Shown one piece after another: positions 44,229 to 54,720 of a DNA stretch of 64,000 bases. The position numbers were made by a program, and so were the translations under genes. Within the stretch, counting starts at the first letter, position 1. Each line of letters starts with the position of its first letter. The DNA comes from Chloroflexi bacterium bin20 (GTDB lineage Bacteria; Chloroflexota; Anaerolineae; Aggregatilineales; Phototrophicaceae), in contig MPMG01000005.1 in NCBI GenBank assembly GCA_002238485.1, positions 162,876 to 226,875 of the forward strand, read 5' to 3'. The notes below the pieces were generated by a model. It was not told where the DNA came from. It made no database searches and was given only the letters and a program-made list of their open reading frames with translations.

Positions 44229-45500
44229 ATGCAGGCACAAACCGTAGTAGACACAATGATGGAAGAACTGGACTTCGCAGCCCTGCTGGAAGAATCGCTG
44301 GCAGAAAGCAGCATTGAACGCGGCGATATCGTCAGCGGCACTGTTATGGGAATCGACAGCCAGGGACTGATCGTGGATATAGGCTGGAAGCAAGATGGAA
44401 TCGTCACGCGCAGCGATATAGAGCGCATGGGCATGAGCACGCGCGACTTTGAAGTCAATGCGCAGATCGCTGTGGCTGTTGTCAACCTCAATGACAACGA
44501 CGGCAACCTCATTTTGTCCGCAGCCCAGGCGCGTCAAAACGAAGACTGGGTGCGCGCGGAAGAAATGATGAACGACGAAACCCTCTATAGCGGTGAAATC
44601 ACCGATTCTAACAAAGGCGGCGTCATCGTCAGCTTTGGGCATCTGCGCGGTTTTGTGCCAGCCAGTCATGTTGTTGACTTGCCACGCGGATTGAAAGAAG
44701 ACGATCGCATCACGCATTTGCAGAACCTCATCGGCAAGGAAATCTCGGTCAAAGTCATTGAAGTCAATCGCAAACGCCGGCGTTTGGTCTTCAGCCAGCT
44801 GGAAGCCGAGCAAGAGAATCGTGTCGCCCGCAAAGAGAAGTTGCTGCGCGAGCTGCAAGAAGGCACATCCCGCAGCGGCGTGGTCAGCGGCTTATGCGAC
44901 TTTGGCGCATTTGTCGATTTGGGCGGCGCAGACGGCTTGGTCCATATCTCCGAGCTGGCTTGGCACCGCGTGCGGCACCCCAGCCAGGTCTTGGCGGTGG
45001 GCGACAAGATTGATGTCTTCGTGCTGAATCTGGACGCGCAAGGCAAGCGCATCGGTTTGAGCCTGAAACGATTGCAGCCGAATCCCTGGACCCTGGTCGA
45101 CGATATGTATCACATCGGCCAGTTGGTAGAAGGCGTCATCAGCCGCCTGGAGTCATTCGGCGCATTCATCAGCCTCGACCCGGGTATAGAAGCGCTGCTG
45201 CATGTCAGTCAGATGTCCAGCAATCCCGATGACAACCCGCAGCGACACCTCTATGAAGGGCAGAAGCTGCTTATGCGCATCATTAGCATTGAATCCGAGC
45301 GACAACGTCTGGGCTTGAGCCTGAGCGAGGTAACTGGGACCGAAAAAGCCCAATGGGAAGAGCGTCAGCTGGAACTGGTTGTCGCCGCCCAGCAAGAAGC
45401 TGAAGCCGCGCAAGCGCAAGAAGAAACCGAAGCCATGCAGGCGCAAGAAGAAACCGAAGCCATGCAGGCCCAGCAAGTAGCCGAGAATCAGCCTGTATAA
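44229..45500 (+). CDS. S1 RNA-binding domain protein / ribosomal protein S1-like (copy 2)
   Basis: Four S1-type repeats, e.g. SGVVSGLCDFGAFVDLGGADGLVHISELAWHRVRHPSQ, plus an acidic Gln/Glu-rich tail. Confidence 0.92.
   Translation: MQAQTVVDTMMEELDFAALLEESLAESSIERGDIVSGTVMGIDSQGLIVDIGWKQDGIVTRSDIERMGMSTRDFEVNAQIAVAVVNLNDNDGNLILSAAQARQNEDWVRAEEMMNDETLYSGEITDSNKGGVIVSFGHLRGFVPASHVVDLPRGLKEDDRITHLQNLIGKEISVKVIEVNRKRRRLVFSQLEAEQENRVARKEKLLRELQEGTSRSGVVSGLCDFGAFVDLGGADGLVHISELAWHRVRHPSQVLAVGDKIDVFVLNLDAQGKRIGLSLKRLQPNPWTLVDDMYHIGQLVEGVISRLESFGAFISLDPGIEALLHVSQMSSNPDDNPQRHLYEGQKLLMRIISIESERQRLGLSLSEVTGTEKAQWEERQLELVVAAQQEAEAAQAQEETEAMQAQEETEAMQAQQVAENQPV
45414..45467 (+). repeat. perfect tandem duplication of a 27-bp unit (AQEETEAMQ x2) at the S1 copy 2 C-terminus
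   Basis: gcgcaagaagaaaccgaagccatgcag occurs twice, head to tail and identical. Confidence 0.95.
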
Positions 45501-45561
45501 GGCGCGCATTGTCGTGTACACTCTATGCCAATCCTAGTATTGCGAAGGTGGTGAGAACAGA

Positions 45562-45753
45562 ATGGCTTCTGTCAAACTCAAGCCAGGCGAAAGTCAAGAG
45601 CAGTTGCTGCGCCGCTTCCGCAAGCGCGTGACCAACGCGGGCATTTTGAGCACGGTGCGTCGCAAGCGCTGGCATATCTCCAAGAGCGAGTTGCGCCGCA
45701 TCGAGAAGAAAAAGGCGATCCGCCGGTCGCGCCGTCGCATGCGCCGCAACTAG
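45562..45753 (+). CDS. rpsU: 30S ribosomal protein S21
   Basis: VKLKPGESQEQLLRRFRKRVTNAGILSTVRRKRWHISKSELRRIEKKKAIRRSRRR. Confidence 0.93.
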   Translation: MASVKLKPGESQEQLLRRFRKRVTNAGILSTVRRKRWHISKSELRRIEKKKAIRRSRRRMRRN

Positions 45754-45903
45754 CTGATTTGCGGGTTGGCAATGCGCAGCTGGTTGACGAGATCAATGGG
45801 CGGCTGAGACAGTCGCCCGCCTGGCATGGTATCCAAGATCTGTCGGGCAGATAATGAAAGCCGACCTATCGTGAACGATCAATAATTGAATAACAGGAGG
45901 CAC

Positions 45904-46140
45904 ATGGCAAAGAAAGAAGAAAAAATTGAAGTAGAAGGAACGGTCGTCGAGGCGCTGCCAAATACGCAATTCACGGTCGAGTTGGAAAATGGGCACCGCT
46001 TGCTCGCCTATTTGTCGGGCAAGATGCGCAAATTTTACATCCGTATTTTGTTGGGAGACCGCGTCAAGGTGGAAATGTCCCCTTACGATATGAATCGCGG
46101 TCGCATCACTTATCGCCATAAGGACAATGTGCGCACTTGA
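45904..46140 (+). CDS. infA: translation initiation factor IF-1
   Basis: [61 protein letters not shown]. Confidence 0.96.
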   Translation: MAKKEEKIEVEGTVVEALPNTQFTVELENGHRLLAYLSGKMRKFYIRILLGDRVKVEMSPYDMNRGRITYRHKDNVRT

Positions 46141-46169
46141 GCGCGCTTGTTGCCCCTATTCCACCTGGG

Positions 46170-46202
46170 ACGAGTCATCACTGCGATGGCTCGTTATGTT
46201 TT
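46170..46202 (+). terminator. Rho-independent-like terminator between convergent infA and ubiE
   Basis: acgagtcatc-actgc-gatggctcgt hairpin (one G.U pair) followed by tatgtttt. Confidence 0.45.
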
Positions 46203-46904
46203 CCGCCCCCAATGCACAGCCATCGTGCCCAGCATAAACACCCGATAGCGCACATCACAGAAGCCTGCTGTCTCCACCAGTTGCGCCAATTCCTGTGGCG
46301 TCTTGAAAAGCGCGGTCGACTCGGGCAGATAACGATAGGCATCGGCAGCCGCTTTGCCAGCCACCAGTCGTCCCAGCAGGGGAATGCCCACATTCAGATG
46401 CAGATTGATCAGGGGCTTCAGCAAGGTATCTGGCGGTGGCGAAGTGTCCAGAATGACGATGCGCCCGCCGGCCTGTAAGACGCGCCGTTGTTCAGCCAGG
46501 GCTTGCGGAATATCAGTGACATTGCGCAGCAGATAAGCCGAGACAACGGCATCAAAACTGGCATCGGCATAAGGCAGGCGCAGGGCATCCGCTCCCGCCC
46601 AGTCGATCCTGTTTCCGCCGTGCCGTCCCTGCCCCACGCGCATCATTTCTAATGCAAAATCAGCGCCATGCACGCGGGCTTCTGGCTGCTGCTCTAGCGC
46701 TTCCCTGGCGATGTCTCCAGTCCCCGTGGCGATATCCAGCAGCCTGGCCCGCGCTGGCAATTCCGCCGCCTGGACAGCGAAACGCCGCCACTTGCGGTCT
46801 TGGCCACCAGTAATGAGCCGATTCATCAGATCGTAGCGCCCGGCGATGCGGTCGAACATGCCACGCACATACTCGGCGCGCGCTTTTCCCTGTAGCTGTG
46901 CCAT
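46194..46904 (-). CDS. ubiE: demethylmenaquinone/ubiquinone methyltransferase
   Basis: GMFDRIAGRYDLMNRLITGGQDRKWRRFAV, ARLLDIATGTGDIA, FDAVVSAYLLRNVTDIPQALAEQRRVLQAGGRIVILD. ATG at 46904. Confidence 0.95.
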   Translation of the reverse strand: MAQLQGKARAEYVRGMFDRIAGRYDLMNRLITGGQDRKWRRFAVQAAELPARARLLDIATGTGDIAREALEQQPEARVHGADFALEMMRVGQGRHGGNRIDWAGADALRLPYADASFDAVVSAYLLRNVTDIPQALAEQRRVLQAGGRIVILDTSPPPDTLLKPLINLHLNVGIPLLGRLVAGKAAADAYRYLPESTALFKTPQELAQLVETAGFCDVRYRVFMLGTMAVHWGRKT

Positions 46905-46908
46905 GTGC

Positions 46909-47826
46909 CTAATCCGCCAGCCGCCGCGCTTCATAGAGCAGCCAGTCGCCCTGCTGATGCCGCGCCACGATCTGAAGTCCCGCACGATCCAGCGCCGTTG
47001 CCACTTCGTCGGCTTGTTCGTCTATGATGCCGCTGAAGAGGGCTGTCCCGCCCGGACGCAGGATTTCGCCCAAGCCTTGCGCCGCCAGCTGGATGATCAC
47101 GCGCGCCAATATATTGACGATGAGCAGATCGAAGCGCCGTGCCGCCGACCGCAAGCTATCCAGGCTGCCTTGCTCTGCGCTGATGCGCTTTGCGACACCA
47201 TTGTAGGCAGCATTGTCCCGTGTTGCCGCCACAGCGATGGCATCAATATCCAGCGCCAGCACCTGCCGCGCGCCCAGCTTGACCGCCGCAATCGACAAGA
47301 TGCCACTGCCACAGCCCAGATCCAGCGCTACCTGCCCGGGTTGTATCACCCGCTCCAGAGCTTGCAAGCAAAGCTGCGTGGTCGGGTGCGTGCCCGTGCC
47401 GAATGCCATGCCAGGATCCAGCGCGATGACGATGTCCCCGTCCGCCAGCGTCACATCGATCCAACGCGGATGGATGAGCAGGCGTCTGCCTATGCGCAAC
47501 GGTTGATAATGCGCTTTCCAGGCTTGCGCCCAGTCTTCCTCGCGCAGCAGGCGATACGCTGGGTCTGGCATGGGGTAGAGCCGGCGCATATGCCCCAGCG
47601 CGGCTTCCAACTGCATTTTGGTGGCGTCTGCGCGGGCATCGTCAGGGAAGTAGGCGCGCAAGGTCAGGTTCTGTGCCGGCGGCAGGTCGGTTTCGTCCCA
47701 GGTGTCGGGCGCGATGTCAGCTTGTTCCAGCGAGACACCCTGGTGCCCATAACGACCCAGCACCTCGGCGATCGCTTCCGCGCTTTCGCCATCGACGCGC
47801 AGGCTGACCTCAATCCATCGGCTCAT
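46909..47826 (-). CDS. prmA: ribosomal protein L11 methyltransferase
   Basis: DPGMAFGTGTHPTTQLCLQALE, VALDLGCGSGILSIAAVKLGA, LLIVNILARVIIQLA. Confidence 0.95.
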   Translation of the reverse strand: MSRWIEVSLRVDGESAEAIAEVLGRYGHQGVSLEQADIAPDTWDETDLPPAQNLTLRAYFPDDARADATKMQLEAALGHMRRLYPMPDPAYRLLREEDWAQAWKAHYQPLRIGRRLLIHPRWIDVTLADGDIVIALDPGMAFGTGTHPTTQLCLQALERVIQPGQVALDLGCGSGILSIAAVKLGARQVLALDIDAIAVAATRDNAAYNGVAKRISAEQGSLDSLRSAARRFDLLIVNILARVIIQLAAQGLGEILRPGGTALFSGIIDEQADEVATALDRAGLQIVARHQQGDWLLYEARRLAD

Positions 47827-47832
47827 GCGGAC

Positions 47833-48975
47833 TTAATTGTCGTCGCCGGCGAGAAAGTCAATCGCCCGTTCAAACAAGCCGCGACCGCTGCGCTGTGGTG
47901 ATATGTCGCGCCCAAAGGTTTCTGCCAGCTGCGAAAAGAGCTCTCGCTGGTCTTCGCTCAAATTGGTCGGCGTTAGGACCTGGACACCAACCAGCTGATC
48001 GCCGCGACCGCTGCTGCTGCCGTCCGCGCGCAGCCGGGGGAAGCCGCGTCCGCGCAAACGGAATATCTTGCCTGTCTGCGTGCCCGGCGAGATAGCCAGA
48101 TCGACCTTGCCGTCCACAGTCTCGACCTGGATGGTGTCGCCCAATGCCGCTTGAGCGATATTGATGTTGATATCGAGGATAATGTCGTTTTCGTTTCGCT
48201 TGAAATAGGCGTGGTCTTTCACATGCACGACCACAAACAAGTTGCCCGGCGGCGCGCCATTTTCGCCCGCATCGCCTTCGCCACGCACCTGGATCTGGAT
48301 GCCTTCGCTGACGCCAGGCGGGATTTTGACATTGAGCAGCGCGCGCTGACGGCGCCGTCCACTGCCATCGCAGCCGCGGCAGGGATTGGAGATGGCGCTG
48401 CCTTTGCCGCCACAGCTGGGGCAGGTCTGCGTGCGCACCATCGAGCCGAGCAGTGTCTGCTGCACCTGGCGCAGTTCGCCGCTGCCATTGCAGTTTCGGC
48501 AAGTAACGGTCCGCGAGCCTTCCGCTGCGCCGCTGCCGTCGCATTCTTCGCAGCTTTCCAGGCGCAAGAATTCGACTTCCTTTTCGATGCCAAATACCGA
48601 CTCGATGAAGTCGATCGTCACATCGACGCGACGGTCTTGCCCACGGCTTGGCGCGCGCCTTCGTCCACCGCGCTGTTCGCCAAATGCGCTATTGAATATG
48701 TCAAAAATATCTTCAAAGCCAAAGCCGCCCATACCCTGACCAAATCCGCTCGCGCCATTCAGCCCGGCATGCCCAAAGCGGTCATAGCGCGCGCGCATTT
48801 CATCATCCGAAAGCACTTCGTAGGCGGCGGTGATTTCTTTGAATTTGTCTTCGGCATCGGCTTCTTCGCTGACATCGGGATGATACTGCCGCGCCAGACG
48901 CCGGAATGCACTCTTTATTTGTTTGGTATCGGCGCTGCGCTGGATGCCTAGCACCTCATAATAGTCTCTGGGCAT
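47833..48975 (-). CDS. dnaJ: molecular chaperone DnaJ
   Basis: DYYEVLGIQRSADTKQIKSAFRRLARQYHPD, G-rich region, four CxxCxGxG-like zinc repeats (CEECDGSG, CRNCNGSG, CPSCGGKG, CRGCDGSG). Confidence 0.97.
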   Translation of the reverse strand: MPRDYYEVLGIQRSADTKQIKSAFRRLARQYHPDVSEEADAEDKFKEITAAYEVLSDDEMRARYDRFGHAGLNGASGFGQGMGGFGFEDIFDIFNSAFGEQRGGRRRAPSRGQDRRVDVTIDFIESVFGIEKEVEFLRLESCEECDGSGAAEGSRTVTCRNCNGSGELRQVQQTLLGSMVRTQTCPSCGGKGSAISNPCRGCDGSGRRRQRALLNVKIPPGVSEGIQIQVRGEGDAGENGAPPGNLFVVVHVKDHAYFKRNENDIILDININIAQAALGDTIQVETVDGKVDLAISPGTQTGKIFRLRGRGFPRLRADGSSSGRGDQLVGVQVLTPTNLSEDQRELFSQLAETFGRDISPQRSGRGLFERAIDFLAGDDN

Positions 48976-49070
48976 GTGCCGGTCTCTCTTTCAACAGGAG
49001 GTATTTGACGGGCAGAGCATAATAAAGCGCGGCATTTGACCACGATGCCCCAGCCCAATGATAGCGCATT

Positions 49071-49099
49071 GCCCGGCTGTGGCGCACAACCGGGCTTTT
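49071..49099. terminator. hairpin followed by T4 in the dnaK-dnaJ intergenic gap (poly-T on + strand)
   Basis: gcccggctg-tggcgca-caaccgggc-tttt; stem with one mismatch. Confidence 0.3.
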
Positions 49100-49103
49100 G
49101 GGT

Positions 49104-50978
49104 CTAGGCTTCGGTGAACTCCGCGTCGATGACATCTTCGTCTTCGTTATTGCCCTGCGCGCCGTCTGCTTCGCCATCTTGGTACATCGCGCCGCCCAGC
49201 ACTTGCAAGTGCGCCATCAGCGCTTCGGTAGCCGACTTGATATCGCCGATGCTGTCGCTGGACATCGCCGTGCGCAGCGCCGCCATCTTGGCTTCGGTCT
49301 CGCTCACCATCTCTGGCGGCAGCTTGTCCTTGTGCTCGCTCAGCAGTTTCTCGGCTTGATAAATGACGCTTTCCGCCTGGTTATCAACTTCCGCCCTTTC
49401 CTTCTGCTCGGCATCCGCGCTGGCAAACTTCTCGGCTTCGGCGACGGCGCGGTCGACCTGCTCGTCGGTCAAGCCGCTGCCGGCGGTGATCACAATGGTC
49501 TGCTCGGCGCCAGTCGCCTTGTCTTTGGCGGCGACATTGAGCGTGCCATTGGCGTCAATATCAAAGGCAACTTCGATCTGTGGCATGCCGCGCGGGGCCG
49601 GCGGGATATTCGCCAGGATAAAGGTGCCCAGCGATTTGTTGTCGCGCGCCATGGAGCGCTCGCCTTGCAGAACATTGATCTCCACCTGGGTTTGCCCATC
49701 GGCCGCGGTGGAAAAGACCTGCGACTTCTTGGTGGGGATGGTGGTGTTGCGCTCGATCATGGCCGTGGCGACGCCGCCCAGCGTCTCGATAGCCAGGGTC
49801 AATGGCGTGACATCCAGCAGCAGGATATCTTTGACATCGCCGCCCAGCACGCCGCCTTGAATGGCCGCGCCCAGCGCAACAACTTCGTCTGGATTGACGC
49901 GCCTGGTGGGTTCTTTGCCAAAGAATCGCTGCACAGCCTCTTGCACTGCGGGCATGCGCGTCATGCCGCCAACCAGCAGCACCGTGTCCACATCGCTAGT
50001 GCTCAAGCCGGCTGCCTTCAGCGCATCGCGGCAGGGTTTGATGGAGGCGTCGATCAGGTCGTCTACCAGACTCTCCAGTTGCGAGCGCGTCAGGCTCTTG
50101 CTGAGATGCTTGGGACCACTGGCATCGGCGGTGATGAAAGGCAGGCTGATCTCGGCGCTGGTGGTGTTCGACAGTTCGATTTTGGCTTTTTCCGCCGCTT
50201 CTTTGAGCCGTTGCAGCGCCTGCAGGTCTTTGCGCAGGTCAATGCCCGACTCCTTCTGGAAGTCATCGGCGATCCAATTGATGATGCGCTCATCGAAGTT
50301 GTCGCCGCCCAGAAAAGTGTCGCCGCTGGTCGATTTGACCTCGAAGACGCCATCGGCGATCTCCAGGATAGAGATATCGAAGGTGCCGCCACCCATGTCA
50401 TACACCGCCACGATGCCTTCTTCACGGCTTTCCAGGCCGAATGACAAGCAAGACGCGGTCGGCTCGTTGATGATGCGCAGCACATCCAGCCCGGCGATCT
50501 TGCCAGCGTCTTTGGTGGCGTTGCGCTGTGTATCGTTGAAATAGGCTGGCACAGTGATGACGGCCTGGTCGACTGTCTGGCCCAGGTAGGCTTCGGCATC
50601 GGCTTTGAGCTTTTGCAAGACCATAGCCGAGATCTCGGGCGGGCTATAATCGCGCTCGTTCATGCGAATGCGCACATCGCCATTTTGCGCGGCGGAAAGC
50701 GTATAGGGCATCAATACGCGCGCTTCGGCAACCACCGAGTCCGCGAACTTGCGCCCCATGAAGCGCTTGACCGAAAATACGGTGTTCTCTGGATTGACGA
50801 CTGCCTGGTTGCGCGCCACCCGTCCGACCAGCCGCTCACCAGTCTTGGCGTTGATGGCCACCACCGATGGCACCAGATTGCCGCCTTCTGACGAGGGAAT
50901 GACGGTTGGTTCGCCAGATTCCATCACGGCGACCACCGAATTGGTTGTGCCCAGGTCGATGCCAATGATTCTACCCAT
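49104..50978 (-). CDS. dnaK: molecular chaperone DnaK
   Basis: [52 protein letters not shown]. Confidence 0.98.
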   Translation of the reverse strand: MGRIIGIDLGTTNSVVAVMESGEPTVIPSSEGGNLVPSVVAINAKTGERLVGRVARNQAVVNPENTVFSVKRFMGRKFADSVVAEARVLMPYTLSAAQNGDVRIRMNERDYSPPEISAMVLQKLKADAEAYLGQTVDQAVITVPAYFNDTQRNATKDAGKIAGLDVLRIINEPTASCLSFGLESREEGIVAVYDMGGGTFDISILEIADGVFEVKSTSGDTFLGGDNFDERIINWIADDFQKESGIDLRKDLQALQRLKEAAEKAKIELSNTTSAEISLPFITADASGPKHLSKSLTRSQLESLVDDLIDASIKPCRDALKAAGLSTSDVDTVLLVGGMTRMPAVQEAVQRFFGKEPTRRVNPDEVVALGAAIQGGVLGGDVKDILLLDVTPLTLAIETLGGVATAMIERNTTIPTKKSQVFSTAADGQTQVEINVLQGERSMARDNKSLGTFILANIPPAPRGMPQIEVAFDIDANGTLNVAAKDKATGAEQTIVITAGSGLTDEQVDRAVAEAEKFASADAEQKERAEVDNQAESVIYQAEKLLSEHKDKLPPEMVSETEAKMAALRTAMSSDSIGDIKSATEALMAHLQVLGGAMYQDGEADGAQGNNEDEDVIDAEFTEA

Positions 50979-51029
50979 GTGTGTCTCCCTCTCTCCCTTT
51001 TCTGCGCAGATGCGGCAGGGCGCTTTCGC

Positions 51030-51764
51030 CTAGCCCGCCACCATCACCAACGCTTCTCGCAATACAAAGTCTCCAACGCGATACCCGCGTCGCAGTGTCT
51101 GCGCCACAGTCCCGCTTTCGTTTCCGCCGCTGCTATCAATGCCAATGGCTTGGTGCAGCTTGCCATCGAATGGATCGCCAGCTGCCGGGTCGATCGCTTC
51201 GACAGCCAGCGTAAATGCCTCGTCTTCAATTTTGGCGGCCTCTACTTCAACTGCCAACTCAGCAAATGTCAGCGCCGAGTCGGCATCCAGCTCGATCACG
51301 ATTTTGTCGGCGTCTATGTGGCTGACCAGCGCCGATTCCAGTTTGCGCTGCAGCATCTGCACGCCCATGACCCAGTCATGATCGCGGATGTCGTCCGGCG
51401 GAGTCGGCGAAGTGGTGAGGAATTCGTCGACCGCATAAATCAATGATTCCAGCTTTTGCGCTGCGGCCAGCAGAGCGCGCCGCTTAAATGCCTCGCTGCT
51501 CTTTTTTTGTCGTTCGATTTCTTTTTTGAGTTCATCTATCGTCTTGTTGGCGCTGTGCCAGCCAGCCAGATTCTCGTTCGCCAGCTGCGTTGCGACTTGC
51601 AGAGCCTCTTCTGCCGCGTGCCGTTCTTGAATGGCTTCTTGCAGCGCCTTTTTTGCCGCGCCCAGATCGTCCCATGCTTCCATGTCGGCGCTTTCTGTGG
51701 CGTTTGCCGGCGCCTCGCCTTTAGGATTGTCTTGCTGCTCTGTCTGCCGGGTTTCGTCGCTCAT
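51030..51764 (-). CDS. grpE: nucleotide exchange factor GrpE
   Basis: Coiled N-terminus and C-terminal GDPFDGKLHQAIG...GTVAQTLRRGYRVGDFVLREALVMVA. ATG at 51764. Confidence 0.92.
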   Translation of the reverse strand: MSDETRQTEQQDNPKGEAPANATESADMEAWDDLGAAKKALQEAIQERHAAEEALQVATQLANENLAGWHSANKTIDELKKEIERQKKSSEAFKRRALLAAAQKLESLIYAVDEFLTTSPTPPDDIRDHDWVMGVQMLQRKLESALVSHIDADKIVIELDADSALTFAELAVEVEAAKIEDEAFTLAVEAIDPAAGDPFDGKLHQAIGIDSSGGNESGTVAQTLRRGYRVGDFVLREALVMVAG

Positions 51765-51905
51765 GAACCGTCCTTCTGCGCAAACCACCCGCTGCACGGG
51801 CACGCCACCATTGTTGCGAATGCGTATATGACCTGTATCAGAACAGACGGCATTATAGTTAGATTTGGCGGGAATATCGCGCGCAAAGCGGAAGTCTTAC
51901 GAAGT

Positions 51906-53000
51906 TTATATGTTGCCGCGCTCGGTCCCGTCTACGCCGTCTTGATAGAGCGTGGCCAAGACGTTCGTCATCAGGTTGGAAACATAACGCACCGTGCTGA
52001 TTGCGCGACCATAATTGATATGCGTTGGTCCTAGCACGCCAATTGCGCCGCTCATTTTTTCTGGATCGCCATAGCGGCTGAGCACCATGCTCAAGCGGTT
52101 GAGGTCCTGGTATCGGCCATCGCCGGCGATGACAACTCGCACATCGACCGCCTCGCCCTGGTCGTCTCTGGGCAGCCGTTCCAGCAGGTCGTTCAGCAGC
52201 GCATTGAGCACAGTGTGTTCTTCTAAAATGCGGATGGCTTGCTGTGCGCCTTCTTCATCGGCGAAGCTCTCGATGATGCGGCTTAGCCCGTCGCGGTAAA
52301 TGAAACGGGCCTGGTTGTTGTCGGCTGTTTCGATCAACTCCGCCGTCAATTCTGCCACTTCACGGTCGAGCATGGGCAGGTTGATGCTGCGCAAACGAAC
52401 TTGGCGCGCGCCCAAGCCGGCACACAGCTCATTGACGCGCTTGGCGGCTTCGGCGAGCTGCTGCTGGGGGACGGCATCGGCCAGGGTCAGCATGCGCTGG
52501 TGCACGCTGCCGCTTTGCAGCACCAAAACCATCAACGCGAGCCGACCTTGTATCGAAATCAGCTCTACATGCTTGAACGTATTGGTCTGGGCGATGGGTG
52601 GCGTCACGATCGAAGCAGTCTGCACCGAACGCGAAAGCAGCGCTGCAGTGCGCCGCATCCATTGCTCCATACCCACTTGCAAAGTGCCTACCCGCTCGGA
52701 GATGTGGCTTTGTTCGCCACGGGTCAAGCTGTGCGTTTGCAGCAGACGGCGCACGAAATAACGAAAGCCAGCCGCAGTCGGCAGCCTGCCCGCCGATGTA
52801 TGTGGCGCGGCGATGTATCCCAGCTCTTCCAGCTGCGCCATCTCGTTGCGCACCGTCGCCGAGCTGATATTCAGTTGATAATTGTCGACCAGATGCGCCG
52901 AACTGACCGGCTCCGGCTTTTCCGAGTAGGCTTGCACGATGCAGGTCAGGATGAATTCCTGGCGGCTGCTCAGGGCTGGCAAATGATAGTCGTCGGCCAT
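51906..53000 (-). CDS. hrcA: heat-inducible transcription repressor HrcA
   Basis: PVSSAHLVDNYQLNISSATVRNEMAQLEELGYIAAPHTSAGRLPTAAGFRYFV and GVLGPTHINYGRAISTVRYVSNLM. Confidence 0.96.
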   Translation of the reverse strand: MADDYHLPALSSRQEFILTCIVQAYSEKPEPVSSAHLVDNYQLNISSATVRNEMAQLEELGYIAAPHTSAGRLPTAAGFRYFVRRLLQTHSLTRGEQSHISERVGTLQVGMEQWMRRTAALLSRSVQTASIVTPPIAQTNTFKHVELISIQGRLALMVLVLQSGSVHQRMLTLADAVPQQQLAEAAKRVNELCAGLGARQVRLRSINLPMLDREVAELTAELIETADNNQARFIYRDGLSRIIESFADEEGAQQAIRILEEHTVLNALLNDLLERLPRDDQGEAVDVRVVIAGDGRYQDLNRLSMVLSRYGDPEKMSGAIGVLGPTHINYGRAISTVRYVSNLMTNVLATLYQDGVDGTERGNI

Positions 53001-53127
53001 GGCGTCTCTGCGATTGGAATGGCTTGCAGAGATGCTAGCACGCCTGCTGCTGTTAAGGCAATTCTGATGTAAGATGAACCGCCAGCTGCTCGTCTTATGA
53101 GCAGATCGTCAAAGAAAAGGAGACCAC

Positions 53128-53454
53128 ATGAGCAGCCAGACATTTGATGTCAACGAAGCTGAATTTCAAAGCGAGGTCTTGGACAGCGCAACGCCCGTAC
53201 TGGTCGATTTTTGGGCGGAGTGGTGCGGTCCTTGCAAGATGATCGCGCCGATTGTCGATGAAATTGCCAGCGAATACGCCGGCAAACTGCGCGTCGCCAA
53301 AGTCGATGCCGATGCCAACCAAGCTATCATCATGAATTACGGCATCATGGGCATCCCCACGTTGATCCTCTTCAAAGGCGGCCAGCCTGTCGAACGAATC
53401 ACCGGATTCAAACCCAAAGGCAAGATCGTCAGCACCATCGCCGCGCACATCTGA
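53128..53454 (+). CDS. trxA: thioredoxin
   Basis: PVLVDFWAEWCGPCKMIAPIVDEIASEY; MGIPTLILFKGG. Confidence 0.97.
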   Translation: MSSQTFDVNEAEFQSEVLDSATPVLVDFWAEWCGPCKMIAPIVDEIASEYAGKLRVAKVDADANQAIIMNYGIMGIPTLILFKGGQPVERITGFKPKGKIVSTIAAHI

Positions 53455-53488
53455 TTCGCTTGGTTCCTCGTCCCCTCGAAATCGCCCC

Positions 53489-53513
53489 TCCCTCATTTTG
53501 GGGGAGGGGATTG
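53489..53513. terminator. hairpin downstream of trxA (cccctccc...gggagggg)
   Basis: cccctccctcattttgggggagggg contains complementary 8-bp arms. No strong U-tract after it, so it may instead be a dispersed palindrome. Confidence 0.35.
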
Positions 53514-53646
53514 GTGTGGAGGGAAGCGCCATATCCACCACGAATGCCTCTCCCCGCTCCAGGGAGTCTAGACCGAGTGGCTCGGTCCTGCTATCATCAA
53601 AGATACTCACAGTTTCCTTCCTTGCCGCCCAGTTGCCGAAAGCGAC

Positions 53647-54720
53647 ATGATCACGAAAGACCAAAGCAAAGTGCCCGGCGCAAAGTACAATCCGGTCGTA
53701 GCCAGCCGCCTCGATCAGGAAGCGCCCGAACAATCTTCCACCATGCGCTTCGGCTCGATGAAGATCTTTTCTGGCAGCGCTTCGCAAGCCCTGGGCAGCG
53801 AGATCACCGACTATATCTCTCGCGTTTCTGCGTACAATATCAAGCCCGGCGCCTATTATCGCACTGTCTTTTCCAACGAAAATATCTTCATCAAGCTGGA
53901 AGAAAGCGTGCGCGGCAAGGATGTCTACCTCGTGCAGACCATGGCCTCGCCCGTGCACGACAACTTCATGGAAATGCTGATCATGATCGACGCGCTGAAG
54001 CGGGACTCGGCCTGGCGCATCAATCTGGTCGTGCCATATATGAGCTATACGCGCTCGGACAAGAAAGACCAGCCGCGCGTGCCCATCTCGGCTCGGCTCA
54101 TCGCCAATATGATCGAAACAGCCGGCGTCGATCGCTATATGACCATCGACCTGCATTCCGGGCAGATCCAGGGCTTCTTCAACATCCCCGGCGATGCGCT
54201 CACGGCTTTTCATTTATTGAGCGACCACATCATCGCCAGGCTGCGCGTTGGGGAACTCGACGATCTTGTCGTCGTGGCGACAGACTTGGGCTTTGCCAAG
54301 CAAGGCAGGAACTGGGCAGAAACGCTCGGTGTGCCGCTGGCATTTGTAGAGAAGCGCCGCGTCAGCAATGCCGAAAACCCGCGCGCCCTGTCGCTGATCG
54401 GCAGCGTCGAAGGCAAGAATGTGCTGCTGGTCGATGACGAGGTCAATACAGCTGGCAGTGTCGTCAATGCCGTGAATGTGGTCCGCGATTATGGCGCGCG
54501 CGATGTGCTCTTCGCTTTCACGCATCCCTTCTTCTCCGAGCAGGCTTATGAGCGGTTTGCCGACCTCGACCTGCGCGAAATCATTTTTACCAACACTCTC
54601 GCCATTCCCGAATCTCGCAAGCTGCCCAATATGACCGTGCTTTCCATTGCGCCATTGCTGGGCGAGGTCATCTTGCGGGCGCACGAGGGCAGAAGCGTGG
54701 GCGCGCTCTTCAATGAGTGA
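53647..54720 (+). CDS. prs: ribose-phosphate pyrophosphokinase
   Basis: FSNENIFIKLEESVRGKDVYLVQT, YMSYTRSDKKDQPRVPISARLIANMIETAGVDRYMTIDLHSGQIQGFF, NVLLVDDEVNTAGSVV. Confidence 0.93.
   Translation: MITKDQSKVPGAKYNPVVASRLDQEAPEQSSTMRFGSMKIFSGSASQALGSEITDYISRVSAYNIKPGAYYRTVFSNENIFIKLEESVRGKDVYLVQTMASPVHDNFMEMLIMIDALKRDSAWRINLVVPYMSYTRSDKKDQPRVPISARLIANMIETAGVDRYMTIDLHSGQIQGFFNIPGDALTAFHLLSDHIIARLRVGELDDLVVVATDLGFAKQGRNWAETLGVPLAFVEKRRVSNAENPRALSLIGSVEGKNVLLVDDEVNTAGSVVNAVNVVRDYGARDVLFAFTHPFFSEQAYERFADLDLREIIFTNTLAIPESRKLPNMTVLSIAPLLGEVILRAHEGRSVGALFNE

Noticed and set aside
53001-53127. CIRCE element upstream of hrcA
   Set aside because: Only a partial GTGCTA half-site is visible; the other arm does not match TTAGCACTC. 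The hrcA-grpE gap also lacks one. Not supportable.
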